Shown: one piece after another, positions 45,401 to 53,753 of the stretch
How positions within the stretch are numbered: position 1 is the first letter of the stretch
Layout of the letters: every line of letters starts with the position of its first letter
Assembly: GCF_900103955.1 (NCBI RefSeq)
Contig: NZ_FNIL01000003.1
Coordinates: 124,001 to 188,000 of the forward strand
Direction of reading: 5' to 3'
Origin: Alkalicoccus daliensis
Lineage (GTDB): Bacteria; Bacillota; Bacilli; Bacillales; Salisediminibacteriaceae
DNA length: 64,000 nt
Position numbers and translations under genes: made by a program
The notes under the pieces: model-generated
What the model was told of the DNA's origin: nothing
Database searches by the model: none
The model's input: the letters and a program-made list of their open reading frames with translations, nothing else

Positions 45401-47434
45401 ATGGAAAAAAATCATATTTTCACCGGAGAGAGTGTGGATGAAGCTGTTCAAGTTGCTCTGGCTGCTTTAAATGTAGCAGAAGAGTCGGTTGATATAAAAA
45501 TTCTGCAAAATGAAGGACCTGGTTTTTTCGGACTCGGACGCACAAAAGCAAAAATAAAAGTGGTGCATAAGATGCCTTCCGAGGAAACAGGATGGGAAAA
45601 TATGCTTCAGAAATATACCGCGGAAAATACATCTTCTGAAGAACGGGGAGAAGAGCTTCAATTAAATCTGGATGGAAAAGCCTGGATAAAAGAGGGCTCT
45701 TTATATTTCCAAGATACAGCTGAGCAGAAGCCAGTGCTTATTCTGCCCGGTGGTGTCACAGCTTTAAAAAATGGAAAGCCGGTTGAAAAAAAGACCATTC
45801 TTTCCCAAGGAGACAGACTTGATTTTTCACTGGAAAAGCAGGCTCGTGAAACAAGCTGGTCTGTGAAGGTGGATAACCAAAAGCAGCTCGTGGAGCTGAG
45901 AGTCACACCTGGTGCTTATTTTGTAAGTACCATTGAAGATGCGCCACCTGCCGCGAACCTTTACATTTCCACAGCTTCACAGGAAATACCTTTAAATCAG
46001 CTTACGGAAAAAGATATTTATGAGCAGCTGGAGAGAATGGATATCGTGGAAGGGATCTGTGAAGAGGAAATTAAAGCAGCTACGAGGGCGGAAAGACCTG
46101 CTTCATTTATCATTGCCAAAGGAAAACTACCCGTTCACGGAAATAATGGGAAAATTAATTTTATTATTGATATTCGGCAGCAAAGCGGTAATTATAAAGA
46201 AAAACTCGACGGTACCATTGATTTCCGGGAATCTATTCATATTCCCACGGTGAATGAAGGTACGGTATTTGCCTCCATAATAGAACCGACCCCCGGAGAA
46301 GATGGCATCAGCGTATTTGGAGAAGTGTTAAAAGCAAAAGCCGGCAAACCTATACAGCTTGCCCCCGGCGCCGGAATTGAAATTAATGAGGAAACGAACG
46401 AAGTGGTTGCTGTAAGCAGCGGAAGACCGCATGTAGACCAAAGAGGACAGTCTGTGCGTCTTTCCATCCTTCCTAAATTGCTGCACCGCGGTGATTTAAG
46501 CCTGCAGGATGGGAATATACATTTCATAGGGGATGTAGAAGTCCATGGCTCAGTACATGAACAGATGATGATTGAAGCTGCAGGAGATATCTGGATTCAT
46601 AAAAACGTTGATAAAGCATCTCTCCAGTCGAGTAAGTCGATAATAATTAATGCAAATGCATTAAACAGCAAGATTGTCGCCGGACAAAGCAGTGCTATTT
46701 ATGAAGAAGCACTTAAACTTCTGAAGCAGTTTCTCTACAATTATCCTTCCTTTTTAAAAGTTTTCCAGCAGGTCACTTCATCAGAGGCATTTCAGTCTTC
46801 CTATAATGGAAAAAACGGCTGGGGTCCTTTAGTGAAAGCACTGCAGGAGAAGAAGTTTCCGGAAGTGAAAAAATCTGCAGAAGCATTAACTGCCTATATT
46901 AACGCCCAGAAGACTTTGTTTGAAGGTAAGTGGAAAGATTTTTCCGATATGATTCAATATGGGCTGCTTACTTTTCACCATAAATCACCGCTTGCAGAAG
47001 ATCACTTTTTTGAAATAGAACGACAGGCTTTCCAATTACATGACGTGCTGGAAAGCCCCTCTGCCAGCAGTTCACGAATTGCTTTAAAATACGCTGCCTA
47101 CAGTGAAATGTATTGTGACGGCGAAGTTGATATTCTGGGGAAAGGGGCCATCCACTCTCATATATATGCAGATGGCTATGTAACCATTCACCAAAAATTT
47201 ATCGGTGGTAAAATTTCCGCGAAAAAAGGAATGAATATTAAAGAAGCAGGCTCCCCTGGAGGAGCGAAAACGCTCCTCCAGACGGACAGTACCGGTGTAA
47301 TTAAGATAGAACATGCGCACCCCGACGTCCTTCTCTCTGTAGGCGGAATAAATCATAAGATCCGTATGGAGGAGTTTTACCTCACTGCCAGGCTTGATAG
47401 TGAGGGCAGGATGAAGATTTCGCGAAATAATTAA
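45401..47434 (+). CDS. DUF342/FapA-like protein with N-terminal Jag-N domain
   Basis: A 677-aa cytoplasmic protein. Residues 1-53 form a Jag-N domain (IFTGESVDEAVQVALAAL, GFFGLGRTKAKI) like that of the RNA-binding/cell-elongation protein Jag/EloR. The rest is a FapA/DUF342 polymer-forming beta-helix type with repeated Gly-rich hydrophobic turns (VHGSVHEQMMIEAAGDIWI, GAIHSHIYADGYVTI) around a helical insert at about 440-550. Function of the family is unclear; it is sometimes tied to cell surface or motility traits. Control by c-di-GMP is indicated by the riboswitch. AAAGGTGG precedes the ATG. Confidence 0.85.
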   Translation: MEKNHIFTGESVDEAVQVALAALNVAEESVDIKILQNEGPGFFGLGRTKAKIKVVHKMPSEETGWENMLQKYTAENTSSEERGEELQLNLDGKAWIKEGSLYFQDTAEQKPVLILPGGVTALKNGKPVEKKTILSQGDRLDFSLEKQARETSWSVKVDNQKQLVELRVTPGAYFVSTIEDAPPAANLYISTASQEIPLNQLTEKDIYEQLERMDIVEGICEEEIKAATRAERPASFIIAKGKLPVHGNNGKINFIIDIRQQSGNYKEKLDGTIDFRESIHIPTVNEGTVFASIIEPTPGEDGISVFGEVLKAKAGKPIQLAPGAGIEINEETNEVVAVSSGRPHVDQRGQSVRLSILPKLLHRGDLSLQDGNIHFIGDVEVHGSVHEQMMIEAAGDIWIHKNVDKASLQSSKSIIINANALNSKIVAGQSSAIYEEALKLLKQFLYNYPSFLKVFQQVTSSEAFQSSYNGKNGWGPLVKALQEKKFPEVKKSAEALTAYINAQKTLFEGKWKDFSDMIQYGLLTFHHKSPLAEDHFFEIERQAFQLHDVLESPSASSSRIALKYAAYSEMYCDGEVDILGKGAIHSHIYADGYVTIHQKFIGGKISAKKGMNIKEAGSPGGAKTLLQTDSTGVIKIEHAHPDVLLSVGGINHKIRMEEFYLTARLDSEGRMKISRNN

Positions 47435-47660
47435 TGTGCTGTTTGATTATATTTTTAACAGAGATCGGATGCAGCCGCACAAGGAAAACTTTGCAGGCAA
47501 GCTACTTCTACTTCCGAGGAAAAAGATGCAGCCCTTTTTCCTCGGAACATTTTTTCCTGATTTTTTCTTTAACGTATTTAGAGATAAATTATAATCAGAC
47601 ACATTGATTAACCCATCCAGTTCAAATCAAATATTATCTCGTATTTCCCCCCTGAAAGCA

Positions 47661-48551
47661 TTATATATTTTCAACTGTTAATTCTTCTATCTCTTCATCA
47701 ACTATTTCCGCAAAGAAAGTGTTGTTTCTAAGTAAAAAAAGTGTTTTTGCTCGTTCATAAAAACGCAGCGCTTCTTTTTTTGATAACTGCCCTCCTTTCC
47801 ACCCACTCTGTCCGCACTGAAAATAAAATTCCCCAAGTATATAGAGAGAATCGTTCTGGAGACAATATTTCACCCCTTCCTGTGAAAATTTCAAGGATGT
47901 TTTGTAATTCTCCTGGTCAAATTCATTTTTGCTGTAATTGTAATAGGTTCTCAGAAGAAGCTTATTACTCAGCACATATGGATGACGGGCTATTTCTTTC
48001 AAGAGAAGCTTATAAATGGAAGCTGCTTCTTGATACCTTTCCATCACACTGTAAATAATCGCTTTGCTTAAAAGGATATCCAATTCTCTCTCTGATTTGT
48101 TTTTCGCAGTTGTAGGAGCAAGTGCCAAGGCTTCATCTAAACAATCAACTGCACTTGCTGCATCTTCTTCCAGATGAAAAAGACAAATGCCTTTTCTCCA
48201 TAATAAATACTGTTTTAAATCTGCCCTTTTAAATATTGGATTCTCTTCTTCTGCTTCCACCATCTCCAGTACTTCTGCATACTTGGCCCTGTCTATATTT
48301 TTCGAAATGGAGTCAATAACTTTATACATATAATTCACCTTCGTTACATCCGCAAAGGGATCAAAAAAATACTGCGGCGCTACGCCAAGGCGCTCTGCTA
48401 TCATGGAAAGTACATTAGCTGAGGGATGCACAAGACCTTTTTCCAGTTTACTAATAAAACTTTGATTGCAGATCCCTTCACATAAATCCGCTTGAGAAAT
48501 TCTATAAAATGAACGAAGTTCTTTTATTTTTCTTCCAATTTCAATATCCAC
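47661..48551 (-). CDS. HTH-TPR transcription regulator, RNPP/PlcR-like
   Basis: About 296 aa. Residues 3-58 form an Xre-type helix-turn-helix (IGRKIKELRSFYRISQADLCEG, SFISKLEKG). The remainder is a helical array of tetratricopeptide-like repeats (LLWRKGICLFHLEEDAASAVDCL and similar), the layout and length of PlcR-type peptide-sensing regulators. The GTG at 48551 follows GGAGGGAGAGG and is preferred over an upstream frame extension. It diverges from a tiny secreted peptide gene 161 bases away, the expected cognate signal. No phosphatase or enzyme domain. Confidence 0.85.
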   Translation of the reverse strand: MDIEIGRKIKELRSFYRISQADLCEGICNQSFISKLEKGLVHPSANVLSMIAERLGVAPQYFFDPFADVTKVNYMYKVIDSISKNIDRAKYAEVLEMVEAEEENPIFKRADLKQYLLWRKGICLFHLEEDAASAVDCLDEALALAPTTAKNKSERELDILLSKAIIYSVMERYQEAASIYKLLLKEIARHPYVLSNKLLLRTYYNYSKNEFDQENYKTSLKFSQEGVKYCLQNDSLYILGEFYFQCGQSGWKGGQLSKKEALRFYERAKTLFLLRNNTFFAEIVDEEIEELTVENI

Positions 48552-48588
48552 GGCCTCTCCCTCCAAATAAATATTCCTATATGAATAC

Positions 48589-48616
48589 AGTTTACACCTT
48601 TTTATCAGAATACCAA
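48589..48616 (-). promoter_or_regulatory. probable promoter of the RNPP regulator
   Basis: On the minus strand TTGGTA, 16 bases, GTG-preceded TAAACT. Acceptable hexamers placed about 40 bases before the GTG start. Confidence 0.45.
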
Positions 48617-48662
48617 GTTTTTTGGCCAATTAAGCCATAATTCAGCCTCTGACGCTGTTTCG

Positions 48663-48699
48663 GTATTTTTTTTACTTATCGTATACTTAAAAAAAATAC
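48663..48699 (+). promoter_or_regulatory. perfect 12-bp inverted repeat around the peptide gene -10
   Basis: GTATTTTTTTTA (48663-48674) and TAAAAAAAATAC (48688-48699) are exact inverted arms 13 bases apart. The spacer contains TATACT (48682-48687), a perfect-looking -10 box with only a poor -35. A dimeric regulator bound to the arms would straddle the -10, so this is the best candidate operator for the divergent HTH-TPR protein. Confidence 0.65.
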
Positions 48700-48712
48700 G
48701 AGGAGGCTTCTT

Positions 48713-48826
48713 ATGAAAATATTAGTGTTCGCTTGTACTGCTGTCATGGTTATGGCTTTTGCCGGGGTAGATCTGCTGGACGTGGTGGAACCTCTCGGTA
48801 AAGGACTTCCTTATAAGCACGGTTAA
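48713..48826 (+). CDS. 37-aa secreted pro-peptide, candidate pheromone
   Basis: Starts with ATG after AGGAGG (eight-base spacing) and ends at TAA. The N-terminus MKILVFACTAVMVMAFAG is a short signal peptide with an AFA cleavage site; the remaining 20 residues end in GKGLPYKHG. Size, signal peptide, short C-terminal tail and divergence from an HTH-TPR regulator match the PapR/NprX kind of autoinducer precursors. The mature peptide is unknown; the L-P-aromatic core recalls PapR. A terminator follows at once, so it is its own transcript. Too short for ordinary gene calling. Confidence 0.72.
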   Translation: MKILVFACTAVMVMAFAGVDLLDVVEPLGKGLPYKHG

Positions 48827-48840
48827 TATTTGAATAACTA

Positions 48841-48870
48841 AAGCCGCCCCTTCATGGGACGGCTTTTTTG
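48841..48870 (+). terminator. terminator of the peptide gene
   Basis: AAAGCCG-CCC stem with one mismatch, loop TTCAT, GGG-CGGCTTTTTT. Fifteen bases after the peptide stop codon; it may also end the convergent azoreductase transcript. Confidence 0.8.
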
Positions 48871-48883
48871 GTTCATGCATTAT

Positions 48884-49510
48884 TTAGAAGCTTGCTGCCT
48901 GCTTTTCTGTTTTAGCAAGACCTTCCTGGATAATTTCTTCTGCCTTTTCCGGGAACTGATTGTGACCTTCGATAATAACGCTTGAGCGGTTATCAATACC
49001 AAAGAAGTTCATGATCGTCTCCACATAGTTCACAGCCATCTCCATAGAAGCAGCTGCACCTTCTGAATAAACACCGCCGCGTGCATTCAGCAGCATTACT
49101 TTTTTCTCGGACATCATGCCTACCGGGCCAGCTTCTGTATATCTGAAAGTTGTACCTGCCTGACAAAGGTAGTCAAAATACGTATGAAGTACAGCAGGGA
49201 CACTGAAATTCCACAGTGGGAATGCAATTACTACTTTATCTGCTTCAAGAAACTGGTTTAAATAACCTTTTACAAGCGTAGCTGCTTTTTCTTCTTCTGG
49301 AGAAAGTTCAAGCCCTTTTGCTGTTTTAAACATTCCATGAATTTTATCAGCATCGTAATAAGGAAGATTTTCTTTAAACAGATCAAGTTCCTGTATACGG
49401 TCATTCGGATTTTCCTTCAAATAATTTGCTTTAAAAGTATTGTACATCTGCAGGCTCACCGCCTGGTCGTCCGGACGAGAGTTTGCCTTAATAAATAATA
49501 CATTTGCCAT
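48884..49510 (-). CDS. azoR: FMN-dependent NADH-azoreductase
   Basis: A 208-aa flavodoxin-fold enzyme. The FMN-binding start VLFIKANSRPDDQAVS, PLWNFSVPAVLHTYFDYL and NARGGVYSEG are typical of AzoR/AcpD, which reduces azo dyes and quinones and protects against thiol-reactive stress. CCAGGAGG precedes the ATG. Single gene. Confidence 0.9.
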   Translation of the reverse strand: MANVLFIKANSRPDDQAVSLQMYNTFKANYLKENPNDRIQELDLFKENLPYYDADKIHGMFKTAKGLELSPEEEKAATLVKGYLNQFLEADKVVIAFPLWNFSVPAVLHTYFDYLCQAGTTFRYTEAGPVGMMSEKKVMLLNARGGVYSEGAAASMEMAVNYVETIMNFFGIDNRSSVIIEGHNQFPEKAEEIIQEGLAKTEKQAASF

Positions 49511-50130
49511 TTTGTAAATGTCCTCCTGGTGAAAATTAATTTTTCAGCTTTTATGCTGAGTTTTAAACTTACAAAAATATAGTATATACAGATTCGTTTA
49601 TAGATGCAAATAGAATGCTTGTACTTTAAGAAAAAGCTGCCTTAAAAATAAAAGTTTCTTCAAAAAAGCATTACTGCTGCTGCACTTTCGGAGAGGCTTA
49701 CCAAGGGCTTGTTCTCGACTAATTTCTCTACAGGGCACGGCTTCCATCAATCCACAGACAGCAGGACAGGGACCGCCATGCTGTCTTTATCGCGCCAACT
49801 TGGCCTGCCGTGGAGGATCTCTTCAGCTACCTCGCTTTGCTGCGGGAACTTCCCGGCTGGGCACCCGCAGGTTTTCGCTTCATTTTTTACTTTGTGAAAC
49901 AATAGAAAAAGCATTCCTTCTTTTTGAAGAAAATTATATGTGAATGTACTGCCGATGTTTTAATTTTTCTTCAGCAGTCAGCTGGGATATGTATGAGAAG
50001 CGTTCGTTTACATAGCTTGGTCCGATCCCTATAATGATTACAGATAATATTTTAAGATTTATTAATTACTGAATCACCTTTCTTACCCTTACCTTTTTAT
50101 CATTCACTATTGTTCATGGAGGTTTTATTT
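49511..50130. other. intergenic gap with repeat copy D
   Basis: About 620 bases. The middle is repeat copy D and its degenerate continuation to about 49938. The rest is AT-rich. A minus-strand frame ending at 49934 lacks a usable start codon and is not called. Confidence 0.5.
49634..49732. repeat. dispersed repeat, copy D
   Basis: AAGCTGCCTTAAAAATAAAAG, then GCTGCTGCACTTTCGGAGAG, GCTTACCAAGGGCTTGTTCT and CGACTAATTT. It matches the left 90 bases of copy A (33614-33703) in the same orientation with few differences. A degenerate inverted right end (GCATTCCTTCTTTTTGAAG) lies near 49911-49930. Confidence 0.7.
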
Positions 50131-51495
50131 TTGGCAGAAAATCAAAAGCGATCACTAGGCTTATTTTGGATCATCGCTTTACTGGCTGGAGGCGGAGCTG
50201 CCTTCCTTTTATTTTCCGACAGCTTTACAGAACAGGAAGAACAAAATAATTCCCGTTCTCCTGAGTCTGCAGAAGAAGAAAGTATGGAACCCCATAGCCA
50301 GGGGATATTAAAAACAAATCTTGATTTTACTATAGAAGATTTTGCGGCGGAAGCCCGGAATCTGGAAGGAGCTCCCTTTTCTTCCGGAGGAAATCATCCA
50401 GATGAAGGGTTTAACACTTCTGGTTTTGTGCAGTATGTTTATGAAGAAGCAACAGGAATACGCATGCCCAGAATCAGTGCCCACCAATACGATCTGGGAG
50501 AGGATGTCGGCAGAGAATATCTTCAGATGGGGGACGTTGTTTTTTTTCAGGCAGAAACGTTAATGTCCGGAATTTACATGGAAGATGATGAATTCATGAC
50601 CGCTACGGAAAGTGACGGTGTAATTACTTTAAATCTGGAAGAAGATGCTTTCTGGAATGATAATTATATCGGTGCGAAAAGACTGGAAGAAAATGAAATT
50701 GAATCACTTCATCCCGGCACATACAGTGATCATGAAAACCCGGTAGTCCGGGAAGCAATGAATTATCTTGGCACCCCCTATGAATTTGGAGGAGATACGC
50801 TGGAAGCTTTTGACTGTTCCTACTTTATTCAAGAAGTTTTCAGAGAGCACAAGGATGTTTATCTGCCCCGTGTGACACTGAATCAATTTGAAGTGGGCGA
50901 AGACATTGAAGAGGATGACATCAGACCTGGAGATGTCCTCTACTTTTCTGATATAGACGCAGCAGATGACATGCGGGAAGATGGAGAAGTGACGCACGCG
51001 GGCATTTATGTCGGCAATAATTTTATGATCCACGCGAGCAGGACAGAAGAAATGACACAGATTTCTTTTTTAAATGACTACTGGAGTGAGAATTTTACTG
51101 GAGCAAAACGTTTCGATGATATGACGCTGGATGGGGCTGCACCTGCAGTGGAAGAAGCAGCCTCCCATTTAAATATTCCCTATGCTTCTGGCGGGAACCA
51201 TCCGGAAGAAGGTTTTAATCCCATAGGTTTCGTAAGCTATGTTTATGAAAAAGCTGGAACAGGGACACTTCCGTCCACTGCAGAACAGCTTTGGGAAAGT
51301 GGAAACGCAGTGGAAAAAGAAAATCTTCAGCCTGAAGATATCGTATTTTTTGATGGAGAGACAAATCTTCTCCCCGGGATTTATGCCGGGCACGATCTTT
51401 TTATTATTGCAACCCCCTCCTCAGGCATTACGATACGCCATTTGGAGTACAGTGATTATTTTTCAGACCTTTATATAGGGGCAAGAAGATTTTAA
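50131..51495 (+). CDS. membrane-anchored protein with three NlpC/P60 modules
   Basis: About 454 aa. A signal-anchor helix (residues 9-27) is followed by an acidic linker and three NlpC/P60-like modules of about 130 residues. Only the middle one has the catalytic set: Cys229 in FDCSYFI, His289 in VTHAGIY and His301 in IHAS. The first has Thr96 (FNTSGFV) and the third Pro364 (FNPIGFV) where the Cys should be. Likely a cell-wall peptidase or binder acting outside the membrane; the outer modules may only bind peptide stems. A TTG at 50131 lies eight bases after GGAGG. It converges on the amino-sugar operon. Confidence 0.82.
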   Translation: MAENQKRSLGLFWIIALLAGGGAAFLLFSDSFTEQEEQNNSRSPESAEEESMEPHSQGILKTNLDFTIEDFAAEARNLEGAPFSSGGNHPDEGFNTSGFVQYVYEEATGIRMPRISAHQYDLGEDVGREYLQMGDVVFFQAETLMSGIYMEDDEFMTATESDGVITLNLEEDAFWNDNYIGAKRLEENEIESLHPGTYSDHENPVVREAMNYLGTPYEFGGDTLEAFDCSYFIQEVFREHKDVYLPRVTLNQFEVGEDIEEDDIRPGDVLYFSDIDAADDMREDGEVTHAGIYVGNNFMIHASRTEEMTQISFLNDYWSENFTGAKRFDDMTLDGAAPAVEEAASHLNIPYASGGNHPEEGFNPIGFVSYVYEKAGTGTLPSTAEQLWESGNAVEKENLQPEDIVFFDGETNLLPGIYAGHDLFIIATPSSGITIRHLEYSDYFSDLYIGARRF

Positions 51496-51560
51496 CTGAC
51501 TTGCTGCAGGTCCAGGCATTTAAAGCCGAATTATAAAAATCTGCGAATACCCTGCTAATA

Positions 51561-51618
51561 AATAAACCGAACTATCATGAAACTCTGAGGAGAGTTTCAA
51601 AAGATAGTTCGGTTTATT
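51561..51618. terminator. bidirectional terminator
   Basis: AATAAACCGAACTATC with its exact complement, enclosing a second stem GAAACTC/GAGTTTC. It lies between the convergent NlpC/P60 gene and the amino-sugar operon. Confidence 0.85.
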
Positions 51619-51757
51619 CATGTAACAAAAACACTTTATCTGTTCAAGAAAAGGCTTCTATACCTTCTCTTCGAAGATACATTTCTGCCTGGAAACGAAA
51701 GAGGACCTGATGCTCAGAAAATTATTCAAAAGAAAAATCCTTGCTTCAAAACAGTGA

Positions 51758-52642
51758 TTACTGTTTTCTTCCACTTTTCATAAAATCCATCGCTGACTTA
51801 ATCTCTTTCAAATAATCGGAAGCAATGGTGTATTGATCCGTCACAACGCTCACAAACAGTATATCAATCATGTGCAGCTGCGCAAGCCTTGAAGAGGTTG
51901 CCCCGCTCCGAAATGGAGCCGGCACTTCACGCGTCGCTGAAATGTACAGCGCGATGTCGGCACAATCAGCAATCTGCGAGTGTCCATACCTGGTCAGACT
52001 GATGGTTTTTGCACCTCTGTCCTTTGCAAGTTCCATAATTTTCAGCGTTTCATAGGTTTCTCCTGAAAAAGATATACCGACTACCACATCATTTTCACTG
52101 ACATTCGCAATGTACATGGAAGCATTGTGAATGTCAGTGAAGCACGATACGGACTTATTCATCCGCAGAAATTTCTGCTGGGCATCCTGGGCGATAATGC
52201 CGGAAGCGCCGACGCCAAAGAAATGAATTCTGTCTGCATTCTTTAAAGCTTCCACTGATTCACTCAATGCTTCGTAATTCATTAATTCCGCAGTTTCCTG
52301 CAGGGCCTGTACACCATTGTTTGTAAGCTTATCAACAATCGCTTTCTGTGTTTCTCCAGGTTCGATATTACTGTACTGCACAGCAGGCGATTTCTGCAGA
52401 TCCCCCGAGATTCTTAATTTTAAGTCCGGAAAACCCTTCAACCCTATAGACTTGCATAAACGTATGACCGCTGCACTGCTTGTGGCACTTTCTTCCCCCA
52501 GCCGTGCAGCGGTGAAGCGTATTGCTTCATGGGGATTTGAAATAATATATTCTGCAACCTTTTTCTCAGAAAGCGGCAGTTTATGCTTTATTTCGTTCAG
52601 CATGACTAACCCGCCAGATAAAGAATCGTTGTTCACTTTCAA
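51758..52642 (-). CDS. MurR/RpiR family transcriptional regulator
   Basis: A 294-aa repressor: N-terminal HTH_6 domain (residues about 15-90, SATSSAAVIRLCKSIGLKGFPDLK) and a C-terminal SIS sugar-phosphate-binding domain (FFGVGASGIIAQD, GISFSGETYETL). Last gene of the operon, after the permease. By context it should sense MurNAc-6-phosphate or GlcNAc-6-phosphate and control this operon. TTG start after GGGAGGAG. Confidence 0.87.
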   Translation of the reverse strand: MKVNNDSLSGGLVMLNEIKHKLPLSEKKVAEYIISNPHEAIRFTAARLGEESATSSAAVIRLCKSIGLKGFPDLKLRISGDLQKSPAVQYSNIEPGETQKAIVDKLTNNGVQALQETAELMNYEALSESVEALKNADRIHFFGVGASGIIAQDAQQKFLRMNKSVSCFTDIHNASMYIANVSENDVVVGISFSGETYETLKIMELAKDRGAKTISLTRYGHSQIADCADIALYISATREVPAPFRSGATSSRLAQLHMIDILFVSVVTDQYTIASDYLKEIKSAMDFMKSGRKQ

Positions 52643-52667
52643 TTCGTCTGTCTCCTCCCTTTGATTA

Positions 52668-53513
52668 TTATCCTTTAATTGCTCCTTCTGTCATTCCTTT
52701 GGAAATTCGTCGCTGGAAAATAGCGTACAAGATAATAATTGGAATTATAGCGATTGTCAGACTCGCAAAGAGTGTGCCCCAGGCATTCGTGTAGGCCGCC
52801 TCCCGGCTGATAAAATCAATCGCCAAGCCCAGTGTGTAATTTTCTCTGGACTGAAGAAAAATTAATGCCATGAAATATTCGTTCCAAAATTGAATGGCAT
52901 TCATAATAGTTACTGTAATAATACCAGACATCGAAAGCGGGGTAATAATTTTCCACAGGATTTTATAAGGAGACATCCCATCGATCGCTGCAGATTCTTC
53001 CAGTTCCTTAGGAATAGAGCCCATAAATGTAGTAAGCACAAAAATGCTGAAAGGAAGCTGCGAAACTGCGTAGACAATTGCCAGACCGAATAAATTATCA
53101 AGCATCCCAATATTCATCAGCAGGAAAAATAAAGGAATCCAGCCAAGTACCATTGGTATCATCATCGCTGCGATATATAAATTAAATAAAAGAGTACTCC
53201 CCTTAAAATTCAGCCGCTCCAGGGCATAAGATGTGGGAACTGCAAGCACAAGTGTTAACAGCGCCCCCAGTACGGTAACGAATAAGCTGTTAAATACCCC
53301 CAGGTCAATATTATAATTATTCCAGGCATCTATAAAGTTATTGAAATTAAATGATTCCGGCAGTCCCCATGGGTTCGCATAAATCTCTGCGTTTGATTTA
53401 AATGATCCCAGTATCATCCATATGATCGGATACAAAACCGCAATAGACCACAATATTAGCGGAAGTCGAATTCCTGCCCGTGTTAAAAATTTCCCTTTAG
53501 CCTCGCGTTCCAC
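52668..53513 (-). CDS. carbohydrate ABC transporter permease (MalG type)
   Basis: About 281 aa, six helices, with the EAA loop LEESAAIDGMSPYKILWKIITPLS. Partner of the 53754 permease. The GTG at 53513 lies eight bases after GGAGG and is preferred; an ATG ten codons upstream has no ribosome site. It precedes rpiR by 25 bases. No ATPase is encoded here, so a shared MsmX-type ATPase is probably used. Confidence 0.88.
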   Translation of the reverse strand: MEREAKGKFLTRAGIRLPLILWSIAVLYPIIWMILGSFKSNAEIYANPWGLPESFNFNNFIDAWNNYNIDLGVFNSLFVTVLGALLTLVLAVPTSYALERLNFKGSTLLFNLYIAAMMIPMVLGWIPLFFLLMNIGMLDNLFGLAIVYAVSQLPFSIFVLTTFMGSIPKELEESAAIDGMSPYKILWKIITPLSMSGIITVTIMNAIQFWNEYFMALIFLQSRENYTLGLAIDFISREAAYTNAWGTLFASLTIAIIPIIILYAIFQRRISKGMTEGAIKG

Positions 53514-53619
53514 TGCATGAACCTCCCTCTGTAAATCCTTCATGTCGCACTTTTATAGAAACTGATTTATCAGCGTAATGGTTTTTTGTGCACTATTTCG
53601 TGAACCTTTGTATTAAACG

Positions 53620-53690
53620 CCGGCTTTCCTCTATCTCCAAACAGAAGAAATAACTGAAGACGGTTCGGCAAACTTCCGCCGGTACTCACA
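53620..53690. repeat. second dispersed repeat, copy 2
   Basis: CGCCGGCTTTCCT, AAATAACTGAAGACG and GGCAAACTTCCGCCGG. It shares its core with 36079-36117 and sits between the two permease genes of one operon, where it forms an imperfect CCGGC/GCCGG palindrome. Confidence 0.5.
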
Positions 53691-53753
53691 GGAGAAAATC
53701 AAATCACAACAGTGAATAATAATACGCTATTTACCAATTTTTCAGCAGCCTCG

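Noticed and set aside
49934-50056. Minus-strand frame of about 40 codons, ...KILSVIIIGIGPSYVNERF... ending QYIHI, looking like a second small secreted peptide
   Set aside because: No ATG, GTG or TTG between the upstream TAA and the hydrophobic stretch, and the nearest AAAGGTG is too far away. It may be a decayed small gene; not called.
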